Assembly (NCBI RefSeq): GCF_021033825.1
Contig: NZ_JAIFXZ010000022.1
Location: 1 to 51,257, forward strand
Direction of reading: 5' to 3'
Length of the DNA: 51,257 nt
Source: Dietzia aurantiaca
GTDB taxonomy: Bacteria; Actinomycetota; Actinomycetes; Mycobacteriales; Mycobacteriaceae
A program made the translations under genes and the position numbers. Position 1 is the first letter of the stretch. Every line of letters begins with the position of its first letter. The notes under the pieces were generated by a model. The model was not told where the DNA came from. It did not search any database and saw only the letters and a list, made by a program, of their open reading frames with translations. Shown here one piece after another: positions 9,534 to 17,983 of the stretch.

Positions 9534-10997
9534 GTGATCGACGCCACTGTCAGCGCTTCCGGCAACGACACCTGTCGGGTGCATGCCTTCCACGACGATG
9601 CCCTCGGCTACGACGACGCGACCGCCGTGGCCGAGCGGATCCGCACCGGCGAACTCCATCCGGTCGAGGCGATGCAGGCGGCCATCGACCGAATCGACTC
9701 CGTGGAGCCCGCCCTCGGCACGCTGGCGTTCAGCGACGTCGGCCGGGCCCTCCAGCGGGCCCGGGCGTTCGGCGAGCACGCGCGTGGCCCAGAGGGGATC
9801 CCCCGGCTCGCCGGCGTGCCGAGCGCGTTCAAGGACAACGTCGCTGCCGCCGGGATGCCCACCACCATGGGCTCCGACGCGGTGCGTGCGTCCCCGGCAG
9901 ACTCGGACGGCCCGGTCGTGCGCGAATTGAGTGCGACCGGGGTGATCCCGGTCGGGATGACCACCACCCCGCCGTTCGGCTGGACGGCGGCGACCGAACG
10001 CCAGGGTGGACGCGTCACCCGCAATCCGTGGGATGTCCGTCGCACGCCCGGAGGCTCATCGGGAGGCTCGGCCGCGCTCGTGGCCGCGGGCGCGCTGCCG
10101 ATCGCGCACGCCAACGACGGGGGCGGTTCCGTGCGGATTCCCGCGGCGGCGACCGGACTGGTCGGATTCAAGCCCAGCCAGGGCCGCCACTCTCACGAGC
10201 CCTACTCCAAGAACATGCCCATCCCGATCGTGTCGCAGTCGGTCGTGACGAGATCCGTGCGCGACACGGTGAGCTTCTGGGCCGCGTTCGAGTCCCGGCG
10301 GCCGGCGACGAAGGTCGCACCGATGGGGCAGATCGCGCCCGCTCCCGACCGGCGGCTGCGGATAGGGATGGTCGAGCAGAGCCCCGCGGGCGGCCCCACC
10401 GACGCCGCCACCCTCACCGTGCTGCGCCTGGCCGCCCAGCGCCTCGAGGAACTCGGACATCGCGTGGACCTGATCGAGGCGCCCGTCCCGTCGACGTTCG
10501 AGAACGACTTCAAGGCCTACTGGAGCCTGCTCGCCCTGGCCACGTCCACACAGGGTGCCTCGCTCTTCGGCGAGGGCTTTGACCGCGCCGAACTCGACGC
10601 CTTCACCGTGGGTCTCGCGGCCCAGGCGCTCAGGCGTCTGCACCGGATCCCAGGTGTGCTGCTGCGTCTGAACCGGATGCGGCGGCGCCACGACGCGATG
10701 TTCGGCGACCGCGACCTGATCCTCAATCCGGTGGTCAACCACGAGACGCCGGAAGTCGGCTACCTGGACGCCGACCAGGATTTCGACCAGCACATGGAAC
10801 GGGTCGCGAACTGGGTCACGTTCACTCCGGCCCAGAACGTCGCGGGATCACCGGCCATCTCCCTACCTGCCGGGGCCGCGCCGGACGGGATGCCGATCGG
10901 CGTGCAGCTCAGCGCCCGTATCGGTCACGATCGCACCCTCCTCGAGATCGCCTCCGAGTACGAGGCCGCCTTCCCGTTCGCCCGGATCTGGGAGTAG
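9534..10997 (+). CDS. Amidase (amidase-signature family)
   Basis: A 487-residue amidohydrolase of normal family length. The Ser-cisSer-Lys triad is present: Lys in SAFKDN, cis-Ser in TPGGSSGGSAA and the nucleophile Ser in DGGGSVRIPA. It would hydrolyse an amide (aryl/alkyl amide or related) to acid and ammonia; the substrate is not predictable. The GTG start at 9534 follows AAGGTGGGG. Its 3' end is three bases from the end of the convergent Lrp gene. The promoter region is shared with the DUF2470-like gene and carries iron-box-like sites. It differs from GatA because no gatC or gatB is nearby and the C-terminal region is of the general amidase type. Confidence 0.85.
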   Translation: MIDATVSASGNDTCRVHAFHDDALGYDDATAVAERIRTGELHPVEAMQAAIDRIDSVEPALGTLAFSDVGRALQRARAFGEHARGPEGIPRLAGVPSAFKDNVAAAGMPTTMGSDAVRASPADSDGPVVRELSATGVIPVGMTTTPPFGWTAATERQGGRVTRNPWDVRRTPGGSSGGSAALVAAGALPIAHANDGGGSVRIPAAATGLVGFKPSQGRHSHEPYSKNMPIPIVSQSVVTRSVRDTVSFWAAFESRRPATKVAPMGQIAPAPDRRLRIGMVEQSPAGGPTDAATLTVLRLAAQRLEELGHRVDLIEAPVPSTFENDFKAYWSLLALATSTQGASLFGEGFDRAELDAFTVGLAAQALRRLHRIPGVLLRLNRMRRRHDAMFGDRDLILNPVVNHETPEVGYLDADQDFDQHMERVANWVTFTPAQNVAGSPAISLPAGAAPDGMPIGVQLSARIGHDRTLLEIASEYEAAFPFARIWE

Positions 10998-11000
10998 CGC

Positions 11001-11468
11001 TCAGCCCTCGAGCAGCTGGGTCACCCTGGGCCCGACCCGCTGGCGCAGGATCACCTCGGTGCGGGTCCGCAGCACGCCGGGCGTCGAGATGATCGCGCTG
11101 AACACCTCTTCGAGGTGCGCGTGGTCGCGCGCGACCACGCGGCAGACGATGTCGAACTCGCCGGCCACGCTCATCACCTCGAGCACCTCACGCACCCGCG
11201 CCAGGCCATCACACGTCTCCTGCAGCTTGGCCTGCGCCATCTGGATATGGACGAGCGCGCCGAGCGGATAGCCGAGCGCGGAAGCGTCGAGGGCCGGCGC
11301 CCAGGAGGCGAGCACGCCGCGCGACTCGAGCTTGTCGAGCCGAGCCTGTGCGGTGCCGCGGGCCACGCCGAGGCGACGCGAGAACTCGCGTACGCCGACG
11401 CGGGGGTCCGCCATGACGATCGAGAGCAGCCGTCGGTCCGTGTCGTCAAGGTTGGGTGAGAGGTCCAT
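11001..11468 (-). CDS. Lrp/AsnC-family transcriptional regulator
   Basis: A 155-residue regulator with an N-terminal winged HTH (LDDTDRRLLSIVMADPRVGV, FSRRLGVARGTAQARLDKLE) and a C-terminal RAM/ligand domain (about 65-150). Members of this family sense amino acids and form dimers or octamers. It is divergent from the indolepyruvate oxidoreductase gene, with 167 bp between the starts, and most likely controls it. The ATG at 11468 lies directly beside a TGTCCA/TGGACA inverted repeat, which suggests autoregulation. It is similar in N-terminal layout to the second Lrp protein at 19552-20025 (both have PR(V/A)GVRE(F/Y)SRRLG), so the two are paralogues. Confidence 0.88.
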   Translation of the reverse strand: MDLSPNLDDTDRRLLSIVMADPRVGVREFSRRLGVARGTAQARLDKLESRGVLASWAPALDASALGYPLGALVHIQMAQAKLQETCDGLARVREVLEVMSVAGEFDIVCRVVARDHAHLEEVFSAIISTPGVLRTRTEVILRQRVGPRVTQLLEG

Positions 11469-11469
11469 G

Positions 11470-11508
11470 TGTCCAGAGTAGAGGATGAACTACTGGACAT
11501 GGTGTTCA
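11470..11508. promoter_or_regulatory. Candidate Lrp operator region
   Basis: TGTCCA (11470-11475) and TGGACA (11494-11499) are inverted copies. TGAAC (11486-11490) and GTTCA (11504-11508) form a second, interleaved pair. All sit immediately upstream of the Lrp start in the divergent promoter region, where Lrp-type regulators usually bind. The motif is degenerate, so this is a suggestion only. Confidence 0.35.
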
Positions 11509-11635
11509 ATCTAATTCTCGTTCGGGCACGCTCGATGTACAGGCTGCCCGGCTACCCGCTGGCCACGTGACGGAGTTCACAAGACGGCCTAGCCTGGAGG
11601 CCCTGATCACAAATTCCCAAGGCTAGGTGTGAATC

Positions 11636-14600
11636 ATGACCTCCCTTCTCGGCTCCCCCAACGGCACGCACGACGACCTGCCGCGGACCGGCCAGGCGGA
11701 CGCCGGCTCCTTCTCCCTCTCGGACCGCTACACCCGCGAGAGCGGTACCGTCTACCTCACCGGGATCCAGGCCCTGGTCCGCACCGTCCGTGACCGCGCG
11801 CGCCTGGACCGTAGACAGAACCTGCTCACCGCGAGTCTGGTGAGCGGTTACGAGGGCTCGCCGCTGGCGGGCTACGACCTCGAACTGGCCAGGCGCGGCG
11901 CATTCCTCGACCCGTACGACGTCGTGCACCGCCCCGCCCTCAACGAGGAGGCCGGCGCAACCGCGGTGATGGGCTCGCAGATCGCCCGTCGCACCGGCAC
12001 CCTTCGCTCGACCGCCCACACCGGCGGCGCTCCCCTGGACGGCGTCGTGGGCTACTGGTACGGCAAGTCCCCCGGACTCGACCGCGCCTCGGACGCCATC
12101 CGACACGCCAACCTCATCGGCACCGATCCGAACGGCGGTGCCGTCGCCCTGGTCGGCGACGACCCCGGGGCCAAGTCCTCGACCGTCCCGTGCGCCTCCG
12201 AACTGGCATTGGCCGACCTCTACCTACCCACGTTGTACCCGGCCGACTCGCAGGACGTCCTGGACTTCGGCGTCCACGCCGCCATCCTCTCCCGGGTCTC
12301 CGGCCTGTGGTCCGCCATGAAGATCTCGTCGCACGTCGCGGACGCCTCGTCCACCGCCCTCGTGGACCCGGATCGGATCCTGCCCGTCTACGGCGACCTC
12401 GGCGTGAGTCCACACGTCCCGTCCGGCCAGCTGCTCGGTTCGAGCCTGATGGAACTAGAGCAGAACCAGCTCACCATCCGGATCCCCCGCGCCCTCGAGT
12501 ACGCACGACTCAACAAGCTCAACCGCATAGTGCAGCGCACCGCCGACGACCGGATCGGCATCGTCGCCGCCGGCAAGAGCTACCTCGACGTCCGGGAGTC
12601 CCTACGTCGGCTCGGCCTCGATGATTCGGAACTCGCGCGCCGCGGCATCCGGATCCTCAAACTGGGCATGGTCTACCCGGTCGAGCGCACCGTGCTCGAC
12701 GAGTTCATGACCGGTCTCGACGAGGTGATCGTGGTCGAGGAGAAGCGCGATTTCATCGAGACCATGATCCGCGAGATCCACTTCCGCCGCCCCGACGTCG
12801 CCAAAGTCGTGGGCAAGTCCCACGAGGACGGATCCACCCTGTTCAGCCGATTCGGCGAACTCGACGTTGACGCCGTGACCCGGGGCCTGGCACAACGGCT
12901 CGGCAAGGTCCACGGCATCGGGTCCGCACAGGCGTGGCTCGACGGCCCGGGCCGCGGCCGCTCGCGCATCACACTGCCACTCGCCACCACCCGGTCCCCC
13001 TACTTCTGCTCCGGTTGTCCGCACAACAGCTCCACCAAGGTCGCCGACGGCACCCTGGTCGGCGGCGGCATCGGGTGCCACGCGATGGTGCTGACGATGG
13101 ACGAGTCGCAGGTCGGCAAGGTCACGGGCGTCACCCAGATGGGCGGCGAGGGCATCCAGTGGACGGGCATGTCACCGTTCCTCGAAGAGCGCCACATGGT
13201 GCAGAACGTCGGCGACGGCACGTTCATGCACTCCGGATCGCTCGCTCTGCGCGCGACTGTGGCCGCGGGAGACAACATCACCTACAAGTTGCTCTACAAC
13301 GGCACGGTCGCCATGACCGGCGGCCAGGACCCGGTCGGCGAGATGTCGCTCCCGGAGATCCTCCGCCTGCTCCAGGCCGAGAAGGTCGCCAAGATCGTCG
13401 TGACGACGGACAACGTCAAGGCCACCAGGGCACAGGGCGTCCCGCGAGGCGTCGACGTGCGCGACCGGGTGGACACCCTCGAGATCCAGCAGGAGCTCGC
13501 GGCCGTCCCCGGCGTCACGGTGCTGGTCCACGATCAGTACTGCGCCGCCGAGAAGCGTCGCCACCGCAAGCGCGGCGACTACCCCACCCCCGCCGAGAAG
13601 GTCGTGATCAACGAGCGCATCTGTGAGGGCTGCGGCGACTGCGGCAAGAAATCCAACTGCCTGTCCGTCCACCCGGTCCAGACCGAGTTCGGCCGCAAGA
13701 CCCAGATCGACCAGTCCACCTGCAACTTCGACTTCTCTTGTCTACAGGGCGACTGCCCCGCGTTCGTCACCGTCGTGCCGGGCGCCAGGACCGAGCGGGT
13801 CGCCACGGCCCCCGCGCTCGGTGCCGGCGACATCCCAGAGCCGGTCCGGTCCGAGGTGGATCCCGACCGTGGATTCTCGCTACGCCTCACCGGGATCGGC
13901 GGGACCGGCATCGTCACGGTCTCCGCGGTCCTGGCCACCGCCGCCGTGCTCGACGGGAACTCGGCACGCACTCTCGACATGACCGGGCTCGCCCAGAAGG
14001 GCGGCGCCGTGGTCTCCGACGTCCGCGTGAGCCGCACCCCGCTGGAGCAGCCACCCAAGATCGGCGCGGGCGACTGCGACCTCTACCTCTGTTGTGACGG
14101 AATCGTCGGCGCGGACAACGCCCACCTCAAGGTCGCGAACCCGGATCGCACCACCGCGGTCGTCTCCACCACGCAGATCCCGACCGGGAAGATGGTCATC
14201 GACACCGCGGTGCACTTCCCCACCGATTCGGACATCCAGGCCGTGATCGACCGCGCCTCCCGCCGTGGCCTCTACCTCGACCCCGGCGAACTGACCGAGA
14301 AGCTGTTCGGTTCCACGCAGACGTCCAACATGCTCATGGTGGGCGCCGCGTACCAGAGTGGCGCGCTGCCCGTCTCCGCCGAGGCCATCGAGCAGGCCAT
14401 CGAGCTCAACGGGGTGGCCGTGGAGCAGAACCTGCAGGCGTTCCGCCGTGGCCGTCAGGCCGTCGCGGATCCCGCCGCGGTGTCCGCGCTCGTCGCCGAG
14501 CTGCACCAGCCGGTGTCAACGGCGACCGTCGACCGGCACGTGGCCTCCCCCGCCTGCGAGCGTCTACTCGCAGGGCTCGGGGCCGATGCCTCGGACGAAC

Positions 14601-15277
14601 TGCGCGCCGCCGTGACGCTGCGGGTGGACGAGCTCATCGCCTTCCAGGACGAGACCTACGCGGCCGACTATGTGCGACGCGTCGAGCAGATCCGCGCGGC
14701 CGAGGCCTTGAAGGATGAGCGCACCGCAGGTGGCCCGCGCGCCGCCGGTGACACGGCGGGTGAGCAGCTCACTCTCGCGGTGGCCAAACACCTCCACAAA
14801 CTCATGGCCTACAAGGACGAGTACGAGGTCGCCCGCCTCGCCGTGGACCCGGAGTTCGCCCAGCAGATCGCCGAGGACTGGGGCGAGGGCGCGGTGGCCA
14901 GGCTCAAGCTGCATCCGCCGACACTGCGCGCGATGGGCATGAAGAAGAAGATCTCGATCGGCCCCAGGGCCATGCCGGCCATGAAGGCGCTCGCGAAGAT
15001 GAAGCGTCTGCGCGGCACGCCGCTGGATGTGTTCGGCTACGCCGGTGTCCGCCGGGTCGAGCGCGAGCTGCTGGCCGAGTACCGCGGCCTCGTCGACGAG
15101 CTCACCGCCGAGCTGCGTCGCGTGGGCCCGGTCGGCAAGGACGCCACGTGGACCGGGACCGCGATCGCGCTCGCCGAGCTGCCGGACATGGTCCGCGGCT
15201 ACGAGCACGTCAAGCTGGACAACGTGACCCGATACCGGGAGGAGCTCGCCGCCCTGCGCGCGCAGCTCGACGCCTGA
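11636..15277 (+). CDS. Indolepyruvate ferredoxin oxidoreductase, single-chain (IorA-IorB fusion, DUF6537-type)
   Basis: A 1213-residue 2-oxoacid:ferredoxin oxidoreductase that decarboxylates arylpyruvates (from Trp, Phe, Tyr transamination) to aryl-acetyl-CoA using thiamine diphosphate and FeS clusters. Order: pyrimidine-binding/alpha part (about 30-450, SGYEGSPLAGYD), a CSGCPHN motif, TPP-binding part with GGGIGCHAM near 476, a ferredoxin-like segment with C663, C666, C669 and C675, a CNFDFSCLQGDCPAF segment, then the gamma domain with GIGGTG at about 753-758 and a long C-terminal DUF6537-like region. A 7-bp stem (CCTAGCC/GGCTAGG) spans the 5' region beside the start. No ferredoxin gene adjoins. 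The divergent Lrp suggests amino-acid-responsive control. Confidence 0.9.
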   Translation: MTSLLGSPNGTHDDLPRTGQADAGSFSLSDRYTRESGTVYLTGIQALVRTVRDRARLDRRQNLLTASLVSGYEGSPLAGYDLELARRGAFLDPYDVVHRPALNEEAGATAVMGSQIARRTGTLRSTAHTGGAPLDGVVGYWYGKSPGLDRASDAIRHANLIGTDPNGGAVALVGDDPGAKSSTVPCASELALADLYLPTLYPADSQDVLDFGVHAAILSRVSGLWSAMKISSHVADASSTALVDPDRILPVYGDLGVSPHVPSGQLLGSSLMELEQNQLTIRIPRALEYARLNKLNRIVQRTADDRIGIVAAGKSYLDVRESLRRLGLDDSELARRGIRILKLGMVYPVERTVLDEFMTGLDEVIVVEEKRDFIETMIREIHFRRPDVAKVVGKSHEDGSTLFSRFGELDVDAVTRGLAQRLGKVHGIGSAQAWLDGPGRGRSRITLPLATTRSPYFCSGCPHNSSTKVADGTLVGGGIGCHAMVLTMDESQVGKVTGVTQMGGEGIQWTGMSPFLEERHMVQNVGDGTFMHSGSLALRATVAAGDNITYKLLYNGTVAMTGGQDPVGEMSLPEILRLLQAEKVAKIVVTTDNVKATRAQGVPRGVDVRDRVDTLEIQQELAAVPGVTVLVHDQYCAAEKRRHRKRGDYPTPAEKVVINERICEGCGDCGKKSNCLSVHPVQTEFGRKTQIDQSTCNFDFSCLQGDCPAFVTVVPGARTERVATAPALGAGDIPEPVRSEVDPDRGFSLRLTGIGGTGIVTVSAVLATAAVLDGNSARTLDMTGLAQKGGAVVSDVRVSRTPLEQPPKIGAGDCDLYLCCDGIVGADNAHLKVANPDRTTAVVSTTQIPTGKMVIDTAVHFPTDSDIQAVIDRASRRGLYLDPGELTEKLFGSTQTSNMLMVGAAYQSGALPVSAEAIEQAIELNGVAVEQNLQAFRRGRQAVADPAAVSALVAELHQPVSTATVDRHVASPACERLLAGLGADASDELRAAVTLRVDELIAFQDETYAADYVRRVEQIRAAEALKDERTAGGPRAAGDTAGEQLTLAVAKHLHKLMAYKDEYEVARLAVDPEFAQQIAEDWGEGAVARLKLHPPTLRAMGMKKKISIGPRAMPAMKALAKMKRLRGTPLDVFGYAGVRRVERELLAEYRGLVDELTAELRRVGPVGKDATWTGTAIALAELPDMVRGYEHVKLDNVTRYREELAALRAQLDA

Positions 15278-15286
15278 CGCCCCCTC

Positions 15287-15329
15287 ACGCAGCCCGCGAT
15301 CCGAGAACCCCTCGGCGCGCGGGCTGCGT
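15287..15329. terminator. Terminator after the indolepyruvate oxidoreductase gene
   Basis: Perfect 12-bp arms ACGCAGCCCGCG and CGCGGGCTGCGT with a 19-base loop begin ten bases after the stop codon. The next gene converges on it, so it may work in both directions. Confidence 0.7.
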
Positions 15330-15369
15330 CGTCCGCCCAGGGGATTCAGCTCCAGCTGCGATCCGCCCG

Positions 15370-16569
15370 TCAGTTCCTGGGCAGGACAGCGGCGACGAGC
15401 ACGGTCGCGACCGCCGTGAGCCCGAGGACCATCCCGACCGTCCCGGCCCACCCCCCAGCCGCGAGGAACGTCCCGCCCAGGAACCCGAAGACCGACGATC
15501 CGCCGTAGTAGCCCAGGTTATAGAGCGACGTGGACTGCGCCCGCCCGGCGACCGCCGAGGACCCCGCCCAGCCCGCGGCCACGGCGTGGGACGCGAAGAA
15601 CCCGGCCGTCAGCACGACGACCCCCGGCACTATCACCCAGAGACTCGGCACGAGGGTCAGTGCCACCCCGCCCGCCATCAGCAGGTTTCCGCCGATGAGC
15701 ACCGGTTTGCGTCCCAGCCTGGAGGCGAGGACTCCGGCGCGTGGGGACGACACCGTCCCGGCGAGGTAGGCGAGGAAGATCAGGCCGGTGAGCCAGAGGG
15801 GCAGCGCGTACGGCGGCGCGGACAGGTGGAACCCCAGGTAGTTGTACATGGCGACGAACCCGCCCATGGTGAGCGTCGCCTGCAGGTAGATCACGATCAG
15901 CGCCGGCGAGCGCAGGTTGCCGACGAGCCGGCCGACCGCCTCGCGGACCGTGGCGCGTCGCGGGGTGAAGTTGCGAGCGGGTGGGGCCGTGACGAGGAAG
16001 ACCGCGACCGCGGCCACGGCGATCGCCAGCACCGCGAGCATGCCGATCTGCCAGCCAAGCCACTCCCCGAGCGGCGCCGCGACGATCCGGCCGGTCAACC
16101 CCCCGATGGTCGTCCCGGCGACGTACGTGCCCGCGGCCACCGCCGAGACGCCGGGCCGGATCTCCTCGCTGAGGTACGCCACCGCGAGAGCGGGAACACC
16201 GCCGAGCATCGCGCCCTCGAAGAACCTCATGACCAGGATCAAGGGGAAGCTCGGCATGACCAGTGCGAGCACCGCGAACACACAGGCCAGAGTGATCGCG
16301 ACGAGCATCGCCGGACGCCGGCCGACCGCGTCGCCGACGTATGACCACGGGATGACCCCGACGGCCAGCCCCAGTGTCGCGGCCGAGATCATGAGCGACG
16401 CGGCGTCCGCGCTCACCCCCTCGTCGGCGGCGATGAGCGGCAACAGTCCCTGCGGCGAGTACAACTGGGCGAACGTCGCGATCCCGATGCACAGCAGCGC
16501 CAGCTGCATCTGCCGGAACGCCGGGCTCCCCGGGGCGATCCCGGATCCGAAGTCACTGGCACTGTCCAC
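15370..16569 (-). CDS. MFS transporter (YnfM/sugar-efflux-like, 12 TM)
   Basis: About 399 residues with twelve predicted hydrophobic helices and the MFS loop motif GDAVGRRPAM between TM2 and TM3, with a weaker repeat SRLGRKPVL in the second half. It begins with a helix containing LLCIGIATFAQLYSPQG, typical of the YnfM/arabinose-efflux group of proton antiporters. The GTG at 16569 was chosen because the longer frame reads a Pro/Arg-rich stretch that overlaps the end of the preceding gene; an internal ATG at the QMQLALL segment is also possible. It is the last gene of the leuC-like/leuD-like/rraA-like set on this strand. The substrate is unknown; a carboxylic acid would fit the neighbours. Confidence 0.8.
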   Translation of the reverse strand: MDSASDFGSGIAPGSPAFRQMQLALLCIGIATFAQLYSPQGLLPLIAADEGVSADAASLMISAATLGLAVGVIPWSYVGDAVGRRPAMLVAITLACVFAVLALVMPSFPLILVMRFFEGAMLGGVPALAVAYLSEEIRPGVSAVAAGTYVAGTTIGGLTGRIVAAPLGEWLGWQIGMLAVLAIAVAAVAVFLVTAPPARNFTPRRATVREAVGRLVGNLRSPALIVIYLQATLTMGGFVAMYNYLGFHLSAPPYALPLWLTGLIFLAYLAGTVSSPRAGVLASRLGRKPVLIGGNLLMAGGVALTLVPSLWVIVPGVVVLTAGFFASHAVAAGWAGSSAVAGRAQSTSLYNLGYYGGSSVFGFLGGTFLAAGGWAGTVGMVLGLTAVATVLVAAVLPRN

Positions 16570-16612
16570 CGGCCCACTGTACGACCGGCCGCGTCGTGGC
16601 CGGCCCCGGGAG

Positions 16613-17326
16613 TCAGGCGGGGGTGGACCCACCGGCCGTGTGTGCGACCAGGTCCTCGAGCGTCTCGGCCGCATCGATCACCGCGACAAACCGTTCCTCC
16701 TCGCGGTGAGCGCGCTCGCAGAACCCCACGACCTCGGCCACGGCGGCGAACGGGATCACCGCGACGCCATCCCGGTCGGCGGCCACGACGTCGCCCGGCC
16801 GCACGGTCACACCGGCGAGGTCGACGGGGCCGTTGAGCTCGGCCACCTCGAGGCGGTACCGCGCAGCCCGCGGGACCGAACCCACGCTCCACACGGGCAG
16901 CCGCACCTGCATGATCGACGCGGTGTCGCGCACGGGCCCGTCGACCAGGCAGCCCGCGATCCCGGCCTTGGCAGCCCACTTGGCCGACAGCGCCCCGACG
17001 ACCGCGGCATCGGTGGAACCGCCGCAGTCCATCACCGCGACGTCCCCGGGCCGCCCGAGTCCGTAGAGGTCGCGGTCGCCGAAGACCCGGCCACGGCCAG
17101 CCTCCCGGTTGGTGGAGACGTCGCCGTCGAGCCGGCGGTAGCGGAGGGTGACGACCTGTCCGACGACGACGAGGTCCGGATCCAGTGGTCGGAGGCGTTC
17201 GGTCGGGACACACCCACCCACGCCCAGCTCGTCGAGTGCGTCAGCGACGGCGGACGACACATCAGGCACGGACCGGAGCCTCGGCAGAAGATCGGCGGGG
17301 GCCCTCGGGATACTCGTCGTCGTCAT
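16613..17326 (-). CDS. RraA-like / 4-hydroxy-4-methyl-2-oxoglutarate aldolase-like protein
   Basis: About 237 residues of the RraA/HMG-aldolase fold. The family's phosphate/pyruvate loop GGSTDAAVVGALSA and the metal/pyruvate motif DGPVRDT (Arg-Asp near 133-134) are both present, as in class II pyruvate aldolases that also decarboxylate oxaloacetate. RNase E-inhibitor RraA proteins are shorter (about 160). The ATG at 17326 has GAGG five bases upstream. A GTG at 17383 overlapping the leuD-like stop (GTGA) would add 19 residues and cannot be excluded. The position after an aconitase-family pair suggests cleavage of a hydroxylated dicarboxylic or tricarboxylic acid into pyruvate plus a second product. 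That role is inference. Confidence 0.78.
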   Translation of the reverse strand: MTTTSIPRAPADLLPRLRSVPDVSSAVADALDELGVGGCVPTERLRPLDPDLVVVGQVVTLRYRRLDGDVSTNREAGRGRVFGDRDLYGLGRPGDVAVMDCGGSTDAAVVGALSAKWAAKAGIAGCLVDGPVRDTASIMQVRLPVWSVGSVPRAARYRLEVAELNGPVDLAGVTVRPGDVVAADRDGVAVIPFAAVAEVVGFCERAHREEERFVAVIDAAETLEDLVAHTAGGSTPA

Positions 17327-17379
17327 CAGGGCCTCGTCCAGTCGACCGGTGAGGCGGCGACGCACGTCGGGCACGCCGC

Positions 17380-17979
17380 TCACGCCCCGATGCGTCGTGC
17401 GGTCGGCAGGGTGGGCCTCCGCCGGGCCTCGAACGCGGCGATGTCGGCGGCGTACTGGAGGGTGAGGTCGATGTCGTCGGTGCCGTCGAGCAGGCGCTGC
17501 CGATGGGTGGGATCGACGGTGAAGCCGAAGGTGAGATCACCCACGCGCACGAGTTGCTCGCGCAGGTCCACGGTCACCTCGGTGCCGGGACGCTCGTCGA
17601 TCTCCTTCCAGACCTGCTCGATCTCTCCGCTGCCGAGCTCGACGAGCAGGAGGCCGTTCTTGAACGAGTTGCCGGTGAAGATGTCGCCGAACCGGGGCGC
17701 GAGGACCACGCGGAAGCCGTAGGCCTGCAGCGCCCAGACCGCCCACTCCCGGGAGGAGCCGCAGCCGAAGTTCTCACCGGCCACCAGAACAGTAGAACTG
17801 GTGAAGCGCTGCTGGTTGAGGACGAACTCGGGACTCTCGCGCCAGTCGGCGAACAGCGCGTCGTCCAGGCCCGACTTGTCGACGCCCGAGCAGAACCGGA
17901 CGGGGATGATCTGGTCGGTGTCGACGTCGGCGACCTTCATCGGCGCCGCGACACCCGTGTGCTGGTGGAACTGCTCCAT
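17380..17979 (-). CDS. Aconitase-family small subunit (LeuD-like), probably not canonical LeuD
   Basis: A 199-residue swivel domain like the small subunit of 3-isopropylmalate isomerase (VDTDQIIPVRF, NFGCGSSRE, APRFGDIFTGNSFKNGLL). Two positions depart from LeuD of E. coli and M. tuberculosis. The substrate loop reads FCSGVDKSG (residues 29-37) where those have FLQKVTRTG or FLKRVTRTG. The near-invariant SSREHA reads SSREWA (Trp79). The start at 17979 lies 4 bp after the leuC-like stop, so the two subunits are co-translated. Alternatives to leucine biosynthesis include citraconate/citramalate-, dimethylmaleate- or methylaconitate-type hydro-lyases. The family is certain; the substrate is not. 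Confidence 0.82.
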   Translation of the reverse strand: MEQFHQHTGVAAPMKVADVDTDQIIPVRFCSGVDKSGLDDALFADWRESPEFVLNQQRFTSSTVLVAGENFGCGSSREWAVWALQAYGFRVVLAPRFGDIFTGNSFKNGLLLVELGSGEIEQVWKEIDERPGTEVTVDLREQLVRVGDLTFGFTVDPTHRQRLLDGTDDIDLTLQYAADIAAFEARRRPTLPTARRIGA

Positions 17980-17983
17980 TGCC

